From contig JAACZU010000007.1 of the NCBI GenBank assembly GCA_009996615.1, positions 1 through 64,000 on the forward strand: 64,000 bases of DNA, read 5' to 3'. Source of the DNA: Rhodanobacteraceae bacterium. GTDB lineage: Bacteria; Pseudomonadota; Gammaproteobacteria; Xanthomonadales; Rhodanobacteraceae. The notes beneath the pieces are model-generated. The model saw only the letters and a program-made list of their open reading frames with translations, had not been told where the DNA came from and did not search any database. This document shows, piece after piece, positions 1 to 9,492 of this stretch. The first letter of the stretch is position 1. Each line of letters opens with the position of its first letter. The position numbers and the translations under genes are program-made.

Positions 1-70
1 CCGAGCGTAGCAAGGCTGCGTAACCCCGGCTTCTTGGCCTACGGACACAGGGAGCAGGTTCATCTCTCCG

Positions 71-154
71 TCAGAAGAAATGGAAGAACAGATACACCAG
101 AAGGAGTAGGCCGGCCGGCACGCCGAGCAGCCAAGCGAGAAAGTACTTGCCCAT
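71..154 (-). CDS. 27-residue hydrophobic membrane peptide
   Basis: Small ORF reading MGKYFLAWLLGVPAGLLLLV and ending in an aromatic YLFFHFF tail, so it is essentially one membrane helix. A GAGGAG Shine-Dalgarno lies 5 bases before the ATG. It is the last gene of a minus-strand group after the BON and CsbD genes, which suggests expression in the same envelope or osmotic stress response. I do not recognise a named family, although short single-helix peptides beside csbD are common in proteobacteria. The function is unknown. Support is the strong ribosome binding site and the consistent hydrophobicity. Confidence 0.6.
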   Translation of the reverse strand: MGKYFLAWLLGVPAGLLLLVYLFFHFF

Positions 155-214
155 GATCGCTCCTCGATGGGGGGGGGAGCAGGGCGGCCCGCGCCGGGCC
201 GCCCCGCGAGATCG

Positions 215-412
215 CTACAGTGTGCGGCCGAATTCCTTGATCTGCCGGTGCGCCTCGTCCTTGGCGATGCCATAGCGCTCCTGGATCTTGCCGGCGAGGT
301 ATTCGCTGTTGCCCTCGGCGACCTTGAGGTCGTCATCGGTCAGCTTGCCCCATTTTTCCTTGAGCTTGCCGGCAAGTTGTTTCCACTGACCCTTGATCTT
401 GTCTTCGTTCAT
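215..412 (-). CDS. CsbD family stress protein
   Basis: A 65-residue hydrophilic protein of the CsbD family: MNEDKIKGQWKQLAGKLKEK followed by WGKLTDDDL and repeated charged segments. It is predicted to be cytoplasmic and helical. CsbD-like proteins are general-stress proteins of unknown biochemical role. The ATG at 412 was chosen over longer in-frame starts because the family begins at MN-D-x-IKGxW and a GGAGA motif precedes it by 7 bases. It follows the BON gene by 13 bases and precedes the membrane peptide, so the three are probably co-transcribed. Confidence 0.9.
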   Translation of the reverse strand: MNEDKIKGQWKQLAGKLKEKWGKLTDDDLKVAEGNSEYLAGKIQERYGIAKDEAHRQIKEFGRTL

Positions 413-425
413 GACGTTCTCCGGT

Positions 426-761
426 TCAGCGGACCTTGAGGCCACTTGCATCGACACGGACGACGCCCTTGATGCTCTTTGCCGCCGCGACGGCCTTCTT
501 CACCGCCAGCTCGTTCGGCTGCACGCCGATCAGCGTGACCACGCCGTTGACCGTCTTGACCTCGATGTCGAGGCTCTTCACTCCGTCCGTGGTCGCCAGC
601 TCCGACTTCACCTTGGTGGTGATCCAGGTGTCGTCCACCGGCTGCTCCGACCTGCCGGCCATGTCGTCGCCGTTGCCCCGCGCATGCGCGACAGGCAGGG
701 CGGCGGCGCCGAGCGACAGGATCGAAGCGAATGCGATCGTCGGGAAGATTCGGGTTTTCAT
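426..761 (-). CDS. BON domain periplasmic protein
   Basis: A 111-residue protein with an N-terminal signal peptide (residues 1-26, cleavage after AHA) and one BON domain at about residues 42-111 (DDTWITTKVKSEL, then TVNGVVTLIGV and VKGVVRVDAS-like strands). BON domains occur in OsmY-like periplasmic proteins and are thought to contact membranes or peptidoglycan. A near-perfect AAAGGAGA Shine-Dalgarno supports the ATG at 761. It is the first gene of a three-gene minus-strand group with csbD and a 27-residue membrane peptide, which points to envelope or osmotic stress. Confidence 0.88.
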   Translation of the reverse strand: MKTRIFPTIAFASILSLGAAALPVAHARGNGDDMAGRSEQPVDDTWITTKVKSELATTDGVKSLDIEVKTVNGVVTLIGVQPNELAVKKAVAAAKSIKGVVRVDASGLKVR

Positions 762-911
762 CAGCGGTTCTCCTTTCGGAAAGACAGGCACGGCCGTGAG
801 GGGCGTGCGCCCTGACCGTAGGCAACCGCGTCCGACCTCAACGTGAACAACGCGGATTTAACGCAACAACGGTTCAGGAACGACGCAGCGCGGCCGCTGG
901 CCGTGTTGCAC

Positions 912-917
912 TAGAAT
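912..917 (+). promoter_or_regulatory. putative -10 box of ntrB, giving a leaderless mRNA
   Basis: CTAGAATG contains TAGAAT, ending 6 bases before the ntrB ATG. A start point about 7 bases downstream would fall on or beside the initiation codon, and there is no Shine-Dalgarno. The motif resembles the -10 boxes of djlA, speE and purC in this window. No good -35 is visible. Confidence 0.45.
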
Positions 918-923
918 GGTGCG

Positions 924-1921
924 ATGGCTGCCACGCGCAAATCTCCTGTCGCCGCCACACCGGCGTTCGAGCACTGCGCGACGCCGATGGCCGTGGTCGC
1001 ACGCGATCTCGACCGGCTCACGCCGAATCCGGCGCTGCTCGCCTGGTTCGTGCCCGGCGCGCATGCGCGGCTGACCCTGCTCGATGCGACGCCGCCGCGG
1101 CTGTCCGACGCGGCCGTGCGCGCGTCGAGCGAGCAGCGGCGCGTGACCCTGCGCGGCGCCCGGCTGCGCGCCGCGGGCGGCGACCGCGCGGCCGACGTGG
1201 TGCTGAGCCCGATCGACGACGCCACGCTGCTGCTCGAGGTCCAGCCGGTCGCCGCCGACGCCTCGGCCAGCCTGCGCCTGTCCGAATCGCTGCGCGGGTT
1301 CGCGCACGAGGTCAAGGGACCGCTCGCCGGCATGCGCGGCGCGGCGCAGCTGCTGCAGCGGCGCGTGGAGGCGGCCGACCTGCGCGAGCTGGCCAGCCTG
1401 ATCATGGCCGAGGCCGACCGCCTGGCCGGCTTGGCCGACCGCCTGCTGGCCGTGCGCGCGCAGGCGCAGCTGGCGCCGGCCAACGTGCACGAGGTGATCG
1501 AACGCGTGCTCGCGCTGGTCGGCGCCGAGCCCGCCGCGCCGCGCATCCGCCGCGACTACGACCCCAGCCTGCCGCCGCTGGCGCTCGACGCCGACCGCCT
1601 GCAGCAGGCGCTGCTGAACCTCGTGCGCAATGCCGGCGAGGCCGGCGCGCGCGAGGTGGTGCTGCGCACGCGCGCCGAGCACGCCGCGCGCCTCGGCGAC
1701 CACGCCGGCCTGGCCGTGCGCATCGACGTCGTCGACGACGGCCGCGGCGTGCCGGCCGCGCTGGCCGACACGCTGTACGAGCCGCTCGTGTCCGGCCGCG
1801 CCGACGGCAGCGGCCTCGGCCTGGCGATCGCGCGCGAGATCGCGCGCGAGCACGGCGGCGAACTCGTCCACGCCAGCCGCCCCGGCGCGACCGTGTTCAG
1901 CCTGCTGCTGCCGGTGGCCGG

Positions 1922-1925
<4 letters not shown>
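924..1925 (+). CDS. ntrB: NtrB (GlnL)-type nitrogen regulation histidine kinase
   Basis: A 333-residue cytoplasmic sensor kinase without membrane segments. It has a PAS-like N-terminal half, an H-box at about residues 126-139 (FAHEVKGPLAGMRGAAQLL, phosphoacceptor His128), an N-box (LLNLVRNAGEA) and a G-box (GSGLGLAI). Together with NtrC it adjusts nitrogen assimilation genes, normally under PII control. The RGAAQLL string after the H-box is typical of NtrB. The H-box is odd: the usual HEIKNP is HEVKGP, so Asn of the ExxN motif is Gly132; in HisKA kinases that residue supports phosphatase activity. It overlaps ntrC by four bases (ATGA). No Shine-Dalgarno precedes the start. Confidence 0.88.
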
Positions 1926-3322
<1,397 letters not shown>

Positions 3323-3391
3323 GGCAGCGATCGGCTCGCCCCCTTGAAGGAGAGTTCGCAGGCGCCGCCCGTGCCGCAGGCGGGCGCCTGC

Positions 3392-3397
3392 TACCAT
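3392..3397 (+). promoter_or_regulatory. putative -10 box upstream of the methyltransferase gene
   Basis: GCTACCATGCG, about 30 bases before the ATG at 3427, resembles the GCTACAATCG signals upstream of speE and purC. The -35 region is not distinctive. Confidence 0.35.
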
Positions 3398-3426
3398 GCG
3401 CGGTCGCGCTTTCCCGTTGATTTGCC

Positions 3427-4644
3427 ATGTCCGATCTGTCGCTGCCGCATGCCTCGCTCGCCTCGTCCACGCTCGCCGCCGACACGCCGTTCGCGCTCGT
3501 CGTGCGCCTCGAGGTCGGCGCCGCGGTCGTGTTCGACGTCGACGTCTCGCTCGACCTGTTCGACGCGGCCGGCGCGCAGGTCGCGCATGCGCAGCTCGGG
3601 TCGGCCGGCTGGGACGTGAGCTGGCTGCCGCGCGGAACCTACGAAGTGCATGCGCTGGCCGCACGCAGCGGGCTGCCGGCCGGGACATACCGCGCCGAGG
3701 TCGCGCTGTGGCAGCGCGCGGCTGGCAGCACGCACAAGGCCGGCGCGACGACGCTCGCGTTCGAGGTCGCGCAGGCGGGCGGCGAGGGTGGCCCACGCCT
3801 GGCCTGGCAGGTGCAGGCGGTCGGCGATTCGACGCCGGTCGAGGCGCTGTCGTGGCGGCGCGGTGCGCAGGACTGGTTCTTCAAGCATTTCGACCACGCC
3901 GCGCGCACGACCGCCAGCTACCTGCTCGGCGATTCGCCGCTGCTGCGCGGGCGCATCCTCGACGTCGGCTGCGGCGACGGCATCACCGACCTCGGCCTCG
4001 CGCTGCGCTGGCAGCCGCAGGAGCTGGTCGGCATCGACCCGTTCCGCGGCTACGAACGCCTGCCGCAGATCGCGCGCGATGCACACCTGCCGGCTGACGC
4101 GCTGCCGGCGAACCTGCGCTTCCTGCCGGCCAGCGCGAACGCGATCCCGTTCGCGGACGACCATTTCGACGTGGTCGTGTCGTGGGGTTCGTTCGAGCAC
4201 ATCGTCGGCGGCCACGCGCAGGCGCTGGCCGAGATCCGCCGCGTGCTGCGCCCGGGCGGGCTGCTGATGGCGCATCCGGGCCTGTACTACTCGGACATCG
4301 GCAATCACCTGGGCGAGTTCCGCTTCGCGCGCGAGGAGCCGTACGTGCACCTCAAGCGCCCGCGCGAATGGTTGCGCGAGCGGGTCCTGGCGAGCGAGCC
4401 CGAGCGCATCGACCGCTGCGGCGACGACGCGACGCCGGCGCAGTACTGGCAATGGTTCACCGAGCTGAACCCGATCACCGTGCCGGGCTTCGAGCGCGAG
4501 CTGCGCGAGGCGGGCTTCGAGCCGTGGCGCGTCGCGCTGCGCACGCACGACCGCGTCGACTACACGCCCGAGCTGCAGGCCTATTCGTTCGTCGACCTCG
4601 CCGTCGGCGAGCTGTACGTGTCGGCTTGGAACCGCAAGCAATGA
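3427..4644 (+). CDS. SAM-dependent methyltransferase with N-terminal Wzt-C-like sugar-binding domain
   Basis: A 405-residue cytoplasmic protein. Residues about 15-117 form a beta-sandwich-like region ending in a Gly-Thr-Tyr pattern (LPAGTYRAEVALW), like the C-terminal carbohydrate-binding domain of Wzt O-antigen exporters. Residues about 170-300 are a class I methyltransferase: LDVGCGDG at 178-185 binds SAM, followed by VGIDPF and FDVVVSWGSFEHI. The combination suggests methylation of a glycan, for example O-antigen capping; this is inference. The gene overlaps the downstream GNAT gene (ATGA). Confidence 0.75.
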   Translation: MSDLSLPHASLASSTLAADTPFALVVRLEVGAAVVFDVDVSLDLFDAAGAQVAHAQLGSAGWDVSWLPRGTYEVHALAARSGLPAGTYRAEVALWQRAAGSTHKAGATTLAFEVAQAGGEGGPRLAWQVQAVGDSTPVEALSWRRGAQDWFFKHFDHAARTTASYLLGDSPLLRGRILDVGCGDGITDLGLALRWQPQELVGIDPFRGYERLPQIARDAHLPADALPANLRFLPASANAIPFADDHFDVVVSWGSFEHIVGGHAQALAEIRRVLRPGGLLMAHPGLYYSDIGNHLGEFRFAREEPYVHLKRPREWLRERVLASEPERIDRCGDDATPAQYWQWFTELNPITVPGFERELREAGFEPWRVALRTHDRVDYTPELQAYSFVDLAVGELYVSAWNRKQ

Positions 4645-5135
4645 GCGCGCCTGCGATGACGGATGCCCTGCTGGTCCGCGACGCACGCGCCGGTGACCTC
4701 GCCTTCATCGTCGAGGCGAACGCGGCGATGGCGCTGGAGACCGAGCACAAGGTGCTCGACCGCGCAGTGCTCGCGCGCGGCGTCGCGGCGGTGCTCGAGC
4801 GCCCTGCGCGCGGCTTCTACCTGATCGCCGAGCGTGCTGGCGCGCCGGTCGGTTGCCTGCTCGTCACCCACGAATGGAGCGACTGGCGCAACGGCGACTG
4901 GTGGTGGCTGCAGAGCGTCTACGTCGTGCCGCAGGCGCGCCGCGGCGGCGTGTTCCGCGCGCTGCACGCCGAGGTCGACCGCCGCGCCGCGGCGACGCCG
5001 GACGTGGTCGGCCTGCGCCTGTACGTCGAGCGCGACAACGCGCGCGCGCAGGCGACCTACGCCGCGATCGGCATGCACGAGACCGCCTACCGGCTGTACG
5101 AGCGCGAAGCGCCGCGCGGGTCGGCGGCGCAGTGA
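4641..5135 (+). CDS. GNAT family N-acetyltransferase
   Basis: A 164-residue GNAT-fold protein. The N-terminal half fits LVRDARAGDLAFIVEANAAM (alpha1 of GNAT). The acetyl-CoA pyrophosphate loop is at about residues 98-104 (QARRGGV) after the beta4 strand LQSVYVVP, followed by YVERDNARAQATYAAIGM, the usual GNAT C-terminal motif. The substrate is unknown. The ATG at 4641 overlaps the methyltransferase stop, and its own stop overlaps the next start (GTGA), so it belongs to a tightly coupled set that may decorate an envelope glycan or lipid. Confidence 0.85.
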   Translation: MSAPAMTDALLVRDARAGDLAFIVEANAAMALETEHKVLDRAVLARGVAAVLERPARGFYLIAERAGAPVGCLLVTHEWSDWRNGDWWWLQSVYVVPQARRGGVFRALHAEVDRRAAATPDVVGLRLYVERDNARAQATYAAIGMHETAYRLYEREAPRGSAAQ

Positions 5136-6106
5136 GCCTGCGCGCGACGCTGCGGCACGCGCTGCACGACGCGTGGCAGCTGTCGCTGGCGCCGGGGCTG
5201 CCGGCACGGCTGCCGTGGCCGCGCGCGTGGGCGCTGTGGCGCCATCTCGCCGCGCGGCCTGAGCTGTACGCCGACGCCGTCGCCGCTGCCGCGGTCGCGG
5301 CCGAATACCTGCCGATCGCCGACGCGGCCGCCTTCGCGCGCGCCGTGCGCACGACCTGGCTGCTCGACATCGCCGACCTGCACCTGTCGCGCCGGCACGG
5401 CCTGGACTGGTGGCCGGACGCAGTCGCGGTCGACGGTGCCTGGCCGCGCGAGGGCGCGTTCGTCGCGGTGACGTTCCACTACGGCACCGGCTTGTGCATC
5501 TGCCGCTCGCTGCGCCAGGCCGGCCATCGCAGCCGCTTCCTGTCCGGGCGCTTCGAGCCGGACGCGTTCCGGGGGCGGCCGCTGCTGTACCGCTACGGCC
5601 GGCGCCGGCTGGCCGAGGTCGAGCGCCTCGGCGGTGCGCCGGTCGCCTACCGGCCCGGCGTGCGGCAGGCGTTGCTCGACACGCTCGCGCGCGGCGTGCC
5701 GGTGATCGGCCTGATCGACGTGCCGCCACGCCTCGCACCGCGCGGCCAGCATCCGGTCACGCTGCTCGGCCAGCCGGCCAGCCTGCCCGACGGCCTGCTC
5801 GTGCTGGCGCGCGATGCCGGCGTGCCGATCGTGCCGTGCTGGGTCGAGATCGATTTCGCGACCGGCCGGCGCCGCCTCGTGATCGGCGTGGCGCGTGCGC
5901 CCGAACCCGTCGCTTCGACGCTGGCGGCACTGGCGGCCGACCTCGACCGGCTGATCCGCGCGCAGCCGGCGGCGTGGATGTTCTGGCAGGAATGGCGCGA
6001 CTGGTTGCGTGACGCACCGCGCGTGTCCGCCGCTGGCACGTTCTCAAATGCGGATGCAGGGGGTAGGCTAGCCCCTTCCAATCCGGCGACAGGGTCTTTC
6101 GCATGA
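5132..6106 (+). CDS. LpxL/HtrB-like lipid A acyltransferase family protein (divergent)
   Basis: A 324-residue protein with the general layout of the lipid A late-acyltransferase superfamily: FVAVTFHYGTGL where LpxL has its HxxxxD/E active site, ARGVPVIGLIDVPP, then LPDGLLVLARDAGVPIVPCW. His116 is kept, but the acidic partner five residues on is Leu121. It may be a diverged subfamily or use another residue. The GTG start overlaps the GNAT stop, and no ATG fits the domain. The last ~25 residues are low complexity and overlie the thiolase promoter. Probable role: acyl transfer to an envelope lipid, inferred from fold and neighbours. Confidence 0.6.
   Translation: MSLRATLRHALHDAWQLSLAPGLPARLPWPRAWALWRHLAARPELYADAVAAAAVAAEYLPIADAAAFARAVRTTWLLDIADLHLSRRHGLDWWPDAVAVDGAWPREGAFVAVTFHYGTGLCICRSLRQAGHRSRFLSGRFEPDAFRGRPLLYRYGRRRLAEVERLGGAPVAYRPGVRQALLDTLARGVPVIGLIDVPPRLAPRGQHPVTLLGQPASLPDGLLVLARDAGVPIVPCWVEIDFATGRRRLVIGVARAPEPVASTLAALAADLDRLIRAQPAAWMFWQEWRDWLRDAPRVSAAGTFSNADAGGRLAPSNPATGSFA
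6064..6069 (+). promoter_or_regulatory. putative -10 box of the thiolase gene
   Basis: GGTAGGCTAGCCCCTTCC lies 33 bases before the thiolase ATG, inside the 3' end of the acyltransferase gene. A near-identical stretch, AGTAAGCTAGCCGTTTCC, sits at exactly the same distance before coaBC. This suggests the thiolase has its own promoter despite the ATGA overlap. Confidence 0.4.
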
Positions 6107-7389
6107 ATTCCCGCATGGGGCGCGTCGGCATCATCGGCGGCGTGCGCATTCCGTTTTGCCGCAACAACACGGCCTACGCCGACGTCGGCAACTTCGGCAT
6201 GGCGGTCAAGACGCTCGGTGCGCTGGTCGAGCGCTTCGGCCTGCACGGGCAGGAGCTGGGCGAGGTCGCCTACGGGGCGGTCATCAAGCACGCCTCGGAC
6301 TGGAACCTCGCGCGCGAGGCGACGCTGTCGTCGGGCCTGGCACCGACCACGCCGGGCATCACCACCGCGCGCGCCTGCGGCACCTCGCTCGACAACGCGA
6401 TCCTGGTCGCCAGCAAGATCGCGACCGGCCAGATCGAGGCCGGCATCGCCGGCGGCAGCGACACCACCAGCGACGTGCCGATCGTCTATTCGCGCCCGTT
6501 GCAGCAGCGCCTGCTCGCGATGAACCGCGCCAAGGCGCCGCTGCAGAAGGCCGAGGCCGCGTTGAAGGGATTCTCCCTCGGCGAGCTCAAGCCCTCGTTT
6601 CCGGGCGTGGCCGAGCCGCGCACCGGCAAGTCGATGGGCGAGCACTGCGAGCTGATGGCGCGCGAGTGGCAGATCGGCCGCGAGGAGCAGGACCGGCTCG
6701 CGCTGGGCAGCCACCAGAAGCTCGCCGCGGCCTATGCGCGCGGTTTCTTCAAGGACCTGGTGGTGCCGTTCCGCGGCGTCGACCGCGACAACGTGCTGCG
6801 CCCGGACACCACGCTGGAAAAGCTGGCCGCGCTCAAGCCCGCGTTCGACAAGACCTCCGGCCACGGCACGCTGACCGCCGGCAATTCCAGTGCGCTGTCC
6901 GACGGCAGCGCTGCGGTGCTGCTGGCCAGCGACGATTGGGCCGCGGCGCGCGGCCTCAAGGCACAGGCCTACCTGACCCACGCGCGCGTCGCCGCGGTCG
7001 ATTTCGTGCGCGGCGAGGGCCTGCTGATGGCGCCGACGATCGCGGTGCCGCGCATGCTCGCCGAGGCCGGGCTCACGCTGCAGGACTTCGATTTCTACGA
7101 GATCCACGAAGCGTTCGCGGCGCAGGTGCTGTGCACGCTGCGCGCGTGGGAATCGGCCGAGTACTGCAGGAACCGGCTCGGCCTGGACGCACCGCTCGGC
7201 GCGATCGATCCGGCGAAGATCAACGTCAACGGTTCCAGCCTCGCCGCCGGCCATCCGTTCGCCGCGACCGGCGCGCGCGTGGTCGCGACGCTGGCCAAGC
7301 TGCTCGAGGAGAAGGGCTCGGGCCGCGGCCTGATCTCGATCTGCACCGCCGGCGGCATGGGCGTCACCGCGATCCTAGAACGGCCGTAA
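6103..7389 (+). CDS. acetyl-CoA C-acyltransferase (FadI-type thiolase)
   Basis: A 428-residue thiolase that carries out the thiolytic last step of beta-oxidation or the reverse condensation, in the cytoplasm. The catalytic triad is visible: nucleophile Cys92 in TTARACGTSLDNA, His384 in SSLAAGHPFAATGAR, and Cys414 in SICTAGGMG. The long insert between the N- and C-terminal halves and overall length fit the FadI branch better than FadA or PhaA. No fadJ partner is adjacent. The start overlaps the acyltransferase stop (ATGA), but a promoter-like sequence at 6064 suggests separate transcription. Confidence 0.88.
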   Translation: MNSRMGRVGIIGGVRIPFCRNNTAYADVGNFGMAVKTLGALVERFGLHGQELGEVAYGAVIKHASDWNLAREATLSSGLAPTTPGITTARACGTSLDNAILVASKIATGQIEAGIAGGSDTTSDVPIVYSRPLQQRLLAMNRAKAPLQKAEAALKGFSLGELKPSFPGVAEPRTGKSMGEHCELMAREWQIGREEQDRLALGSHQKLAAAYARGFFKDLVVPFRGVDRDNVLRPDTTLEKLAALKPAFDKTSGHGTLTAGNSSALSDGSAAVLLASDDWAAARGLKAQAYLTHARVAAVDFVRGEGLLMAPTIAVPRMLAEAGLTLQDFDFYEIHEAFAAQVLCTLRAWESAEYCRNRLGLDAPLGAIDPAKINVNGSSLAAGHPFAATGARVVATLAKLLEEKGSGRGLISICTAGGMGVTAILERP

Positions 7390-7447
7390 CCTTCACACGG
7401 CGGCCATGCGCCGCCTTCACCCGCCGAAACCTCTAGGGGGAGGGAGT

Positions 7448-8575
7448 ATGGAACACAGCAATTACGCCTTGGTGCTGACCGGCTCGGTGCTGCCCGGCTT
7501 CGCGCCGGAAACGGTCTGGCCGGCCCTGGCGACGTATTTCCGCATGGCGCCGGACAAGCTCGAAGGCCAGGTGCTCGCGCGTGCGCCGCTGACCATCAAG
7601 CAGGGCGACGACCTGGGCAAGTTGCAGACGCTGCAGGCCGGCATCGCCGCGATCGGCGCCGAGGCCGAGTTGTGCGCGCCCGATGGCCGGCCCGGCCTGT
7701 TCGTGCTGCTCGACCGCGCGGCGCGCGGACCGGTGCCGCGCGTGTTCGTCGACGAGCGCGTCGAGCACGGCCTGTGGGCGGCGACGCTGAGCGTGGCCGA
7801 GGTCGGCACGAATGTCTGGCGACCGTATCGCGAGCTGAATCCGCCGCCGGCGCCGGTCGCCGCGCCAGTGGTCGAGGAGGCGGCGCCGGCCCCGGTCGAG
7901 GAGCCCGTGCAGTGGGTGGCGCCGACGCCGGTCGCGGAGCCCGCGCCGGTCGACACCGGCATGCTGCCGCCGGGTGCGGCGATCCACGCCGGTTTCTGGC
8001 GCCGCTGCGCGGCGATGATGATCGATGGCCTGCTGATCGGCGTGGCCATGGGCGTGCTGCAGGTCGCGCTCGGCATCGGCACCGCCGGCGCGCTCGCCGG
8101 CCAGCAGCTCGGCGCGGCGCTGGGCATGGTGGCGCTGTTCACGCTGGCCGCGTTCGTCGGCCAGTGGCTGTACTTCGCGCTGTTCGAGAGCGCCGCGATG
8201 CAGGCCACGCCGGGCAAGCGCGCGCTCGGCCTCAAGGTGGTCGACGACGGCGGCCACCGCATCGGTTTCGGCCGTGCCAGCGGGCGCTACTTCGGCAAGA
8301 TCGTGTCCGGCCTGATCCTCAACATCGGCTACCTGCTGGCCGGCTGGACCGCGCGCAAGCAGGCGCTGCACGACCTGATGGCCGGCACGCTGGTCGTGTT
8401 CCGCAGCGTCGAGCCGGGCCAGGCGCTGCCGACCGAGCGGCCACCGATGCCGTGGTACGGCTGGCTGGTCAACCTCGTGCTGGTCGGCGCTTGCGTGCTC
8501 GGCGTGCTCGCCTTCTCGATGTTCGCCGCCTCGCTGGGCCAGCTTGCGGTCGGGTCGTTGCCGAACACCTTCTGA
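7448..8575 (+). CDS. RDD family membrane protein
   Basis: A 375-residue protein. An N-terminal soluble region (about 1-125) and an Ala/Pro/Glu-rich linker (about 130-175) precede a C-terminal RDD domain: GFWRRCAAMMIDGLLIG opens the first helix, followed by membrane helices and the conserved ATPGKRALGLKVV segment. A last helix lies near the C terminus (WLVNLVLVGACVLGVLAFSM). RDD proteins are integral membrane proteins, some linked to ion transport; the role here is unknown. The ATG at 7448 follows a GGGGGAGGGA purine tract. Confidence 0.82.
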   Translation: MEHSNYALVLTGSVLPGFAPETVWPALATYFRMAPDKLEGQVLARAPLTIKQGDDLGKLQTLQAGIAAIGAEAELCAPDGRPGLFVLLDRAARGPVPRVFVDERVEHGLWAATLSVAEVGTNVWRPYRELNPPPAPVAAPVVEEAAPAPVEEPVQWVAPTPVAEPAPVDTGMLPPGAAIHAGFWRRCAAMMIDGLLIGVAMGVLQVALGIGTAGALAGQQLGAALGMVALFTLAAFVGQWLYFALFESAAMQATPGKRALGLKVVDDGGHRIGFGRASGRYFGKIVSGLILNIGYLLAGWTARKQALHDLMAGTLVVFRSVEPGQALPTERPPMPWYGWLVNLVLVGACVLGVLAFSMFAASLGQLAVGSLPNTF

Positions 8576-8627
8576 CGCGCGCTGGCTTCGCGGCCCGCCG
8601 GCCCGTCCGGCGGCCGGTTTCGCCATG

Positions 8628-8657
8628 AAAAAGGCCGCCCGGTGGGCGGCCTTTTTT
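8628..8657. terminator. bidirectional Rho-independent terminator
   Basis: A perfect 13-bp stem AAAAAGGCCGCCC / GGGCGGCCTTTTT with a GGT loop sits between the convergent RDD and DUF1232 genes. T tracts on both strands let it end transcription in either direction. Confidence 0.93.
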
Positions 8658-8677
8658 GCATGCAGCGGAGGCTTGCT

Positions 8678-9250
8678 TCAGCCGCCGAACGAGAACAGCC
8701 GCGGCGCTTCCGACGCGCGGTAGCTGGTGCCGCGGCGCTTGCGCATGCGGTCGAGCAGCTCGAGGCGACGCGCCTCGGCCCATTCGACGCGCTCGGTTTT
8801 GAGCGTCTTCGGATCGACGCCGCGCCGTGCCGCTTCCTCGTTGCGGTATTCGACGAAGTCCTCGTACGCCTCCAGTTCGTGCTCGAGTTCGCGCGAGCAC
8901 AGCTCGATCATGATCGCGTCGTCGAGCAGGCCGAGCACCGGGATGTTGTCCGGAATCAGGTCCTGCGGGTTGGCGAAGTAGGCCAGGCAGCCGAGCACGC
9001 GGTGCTTGTCGTCGACCGGCAGCGCGAAGCCCTCGTCGTTGACCATCGCGATCATGCTGTCGAGCTTGTTCAGGCGGTCGACGATGAACTGCGGCACGTT
9101 GGCGCGCCGGTCCTCGGCCAGCAGCTTCGACGCCGCGTCGGTGACCTCGCGCGCGGACAGGTTGCGGGTCTCCTGCTGCGCGCGCTCCATGGCGCTGACG
9201 AAGTACTTGAGGTCGGCATCGCCGAGCTCGATGGTGATGGCGAGCGACAT
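8678..9250 (-). CDS. YkvA-like DUF1232 domain protein
   Basis: A 190-residue protein with a DUF1232 (YkvA) core around residues 70-125: KHRVLGCLAYFANPQDLIPD and IPVLGLLDDAIMIEL, which carries the family's DLIPD...G.LDD pattern. Flanking regions are charged and helical. The family is common but has no assigned activity. The start at 9250 (MSLAITIELGD) is supported by a GGAG about 10 bases upstream; the longer frame has no ribosome binding site. A shared terminator lies just past its stop. Confidence 0.8.
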   Translation of the reverse strand: MSLAITIELGDADLKYFVSAMERAQQETRNLSAREVTDAASKLLAEDRRANVPQFIVDRLNKLDSMIAMVNDEGFALPVDDKHRVLGCLAYFANPQDLIPDNIPVLGLLDDAIMIELCSRELEHELEAYEDFVEYRNEEAARRGVDPKTLKTERVEWAEARRLELLDRMRKRRGTSYRASEAPRLFSFGG

Positions 9251-9492
9251 GGTGAACGACTCCGCGCAAGAAAGATGGGAGAGACTAGCCATGCCGGACA
9301 TGGGGCGTCAATTGCCGTCGGCGCGCCCCCACCAGCGCGTTTCTTCCGGCCGGCCCGAGGCCGGCGGCCGCCGGCGCGGGCAAGGTCCGCGTGCGAGCGC
9401 CGGGCCGCGTGCGGCCATCCGGGACGGACCGCGACGGCTCGGCGAATCGCCGGCCGTGCGCTTTCCTTGCCCGCCGGGCACCGGCAACGTCA

